Below are positions 7,098 to 7,134 of a stretch of 7,134 nt of DNA, one piece after another. The translations under genes were made by a program, and so were the position numbers. Below the pieces are notes generated by a model. That model was not told the origin of the DNA, did no database searches, and saw only the letters and a program-made list of their open reading frames with translations. Positions within the stretch are counted from its first letter, which is position 1. Each line of letters begins with the position of its first letter. The DNA comes from Caldifarciminota bacterium (GTDB lineage Bacteria > Hydrothermota > Hydrothermia > B15-G9): positions 1-7,134 of the forward strand of contig JAMOPK010000348.1 in assembly GCA_027064565.1 (NCBI GenBank). Direction: 5' to 3'.

Positions 7098-7134
7098 AGG
7101 TTAAGCGGTAAAACCGAATTCGTCAACAATACGA

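Noticed and set aside
7098..7126. Promoter-like TTGACG / TAACCT pair, 17 bases apart, upstream of the kinase on the minus strand
   Set aside because: The -10 match is poor, and the implied transcription start would fall within a few bases of the kinase ATG and leave out its ribosome site. The real promoter is probably beyond the right edge.

Overview
The window looks like ordinary bacterial chromosome of mid G+C content from a two-membraned (Gram-negative-type) organism. The outer membrane is inferred from a full-length TamB-like envelope protein. The phylum cannot be fixed from the sequence. A short zinc-type L28, a TamB encoded right behind rpmB and away from any visible tamA, and TopA with three zinc ribbons would suit an uncultured lineage of the FCB / WOR-3 kind, but that is only an impression. 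I see no insertion sequence, phage gene, CRISPR array, tRNA or rRNA.

Layout. Bases 1-135 are mostly non-coding: a possible ten-codon tail of a gene running in from the left, then a clear Rho-independent terminator reading leftward. That terminator closes a small minus-strand gene for a Cro/C1-type helix-turn-helix protein (136-462). Divergent from it, a near-consensus sigma-70 promoter (483-511) and a strong Shine-Dalgarno drive rpmB (560-745, ribosomal protein L28). The large tamB-like gene (762-4058) follows after 16 bases and is probably in the same operon. On the minus strand a BadF/BadG-type sugar kinase (6167-7087, shortened start) is followed by topA (4048-6198), whose start lies inside the kinase gene. 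tamB and topA converge and overlap by 11 bases at their stop codons, with no terminator visible between them.

How they fit together. rpmB serves translation, topA relaxes negatively supercoiled DNA, the TamB-like protein probably serves lipid transfer or outer-membrane assembly across the periplasm, and the kinase probably phosphorylates an amino sugar such as N-acetylglucosamine, perhaps in cell-wall recycling. These are mostly housekeeping roles and the grouping does not form an obvious new system. The most interesting points are the compact HTH/rpmB divergent control region with a 17-base-spaced direct repeat around the rpmB -10 box, the toxin-less antitoxin-like regulator, and the two overlapping gene junctions at the ends of topA.
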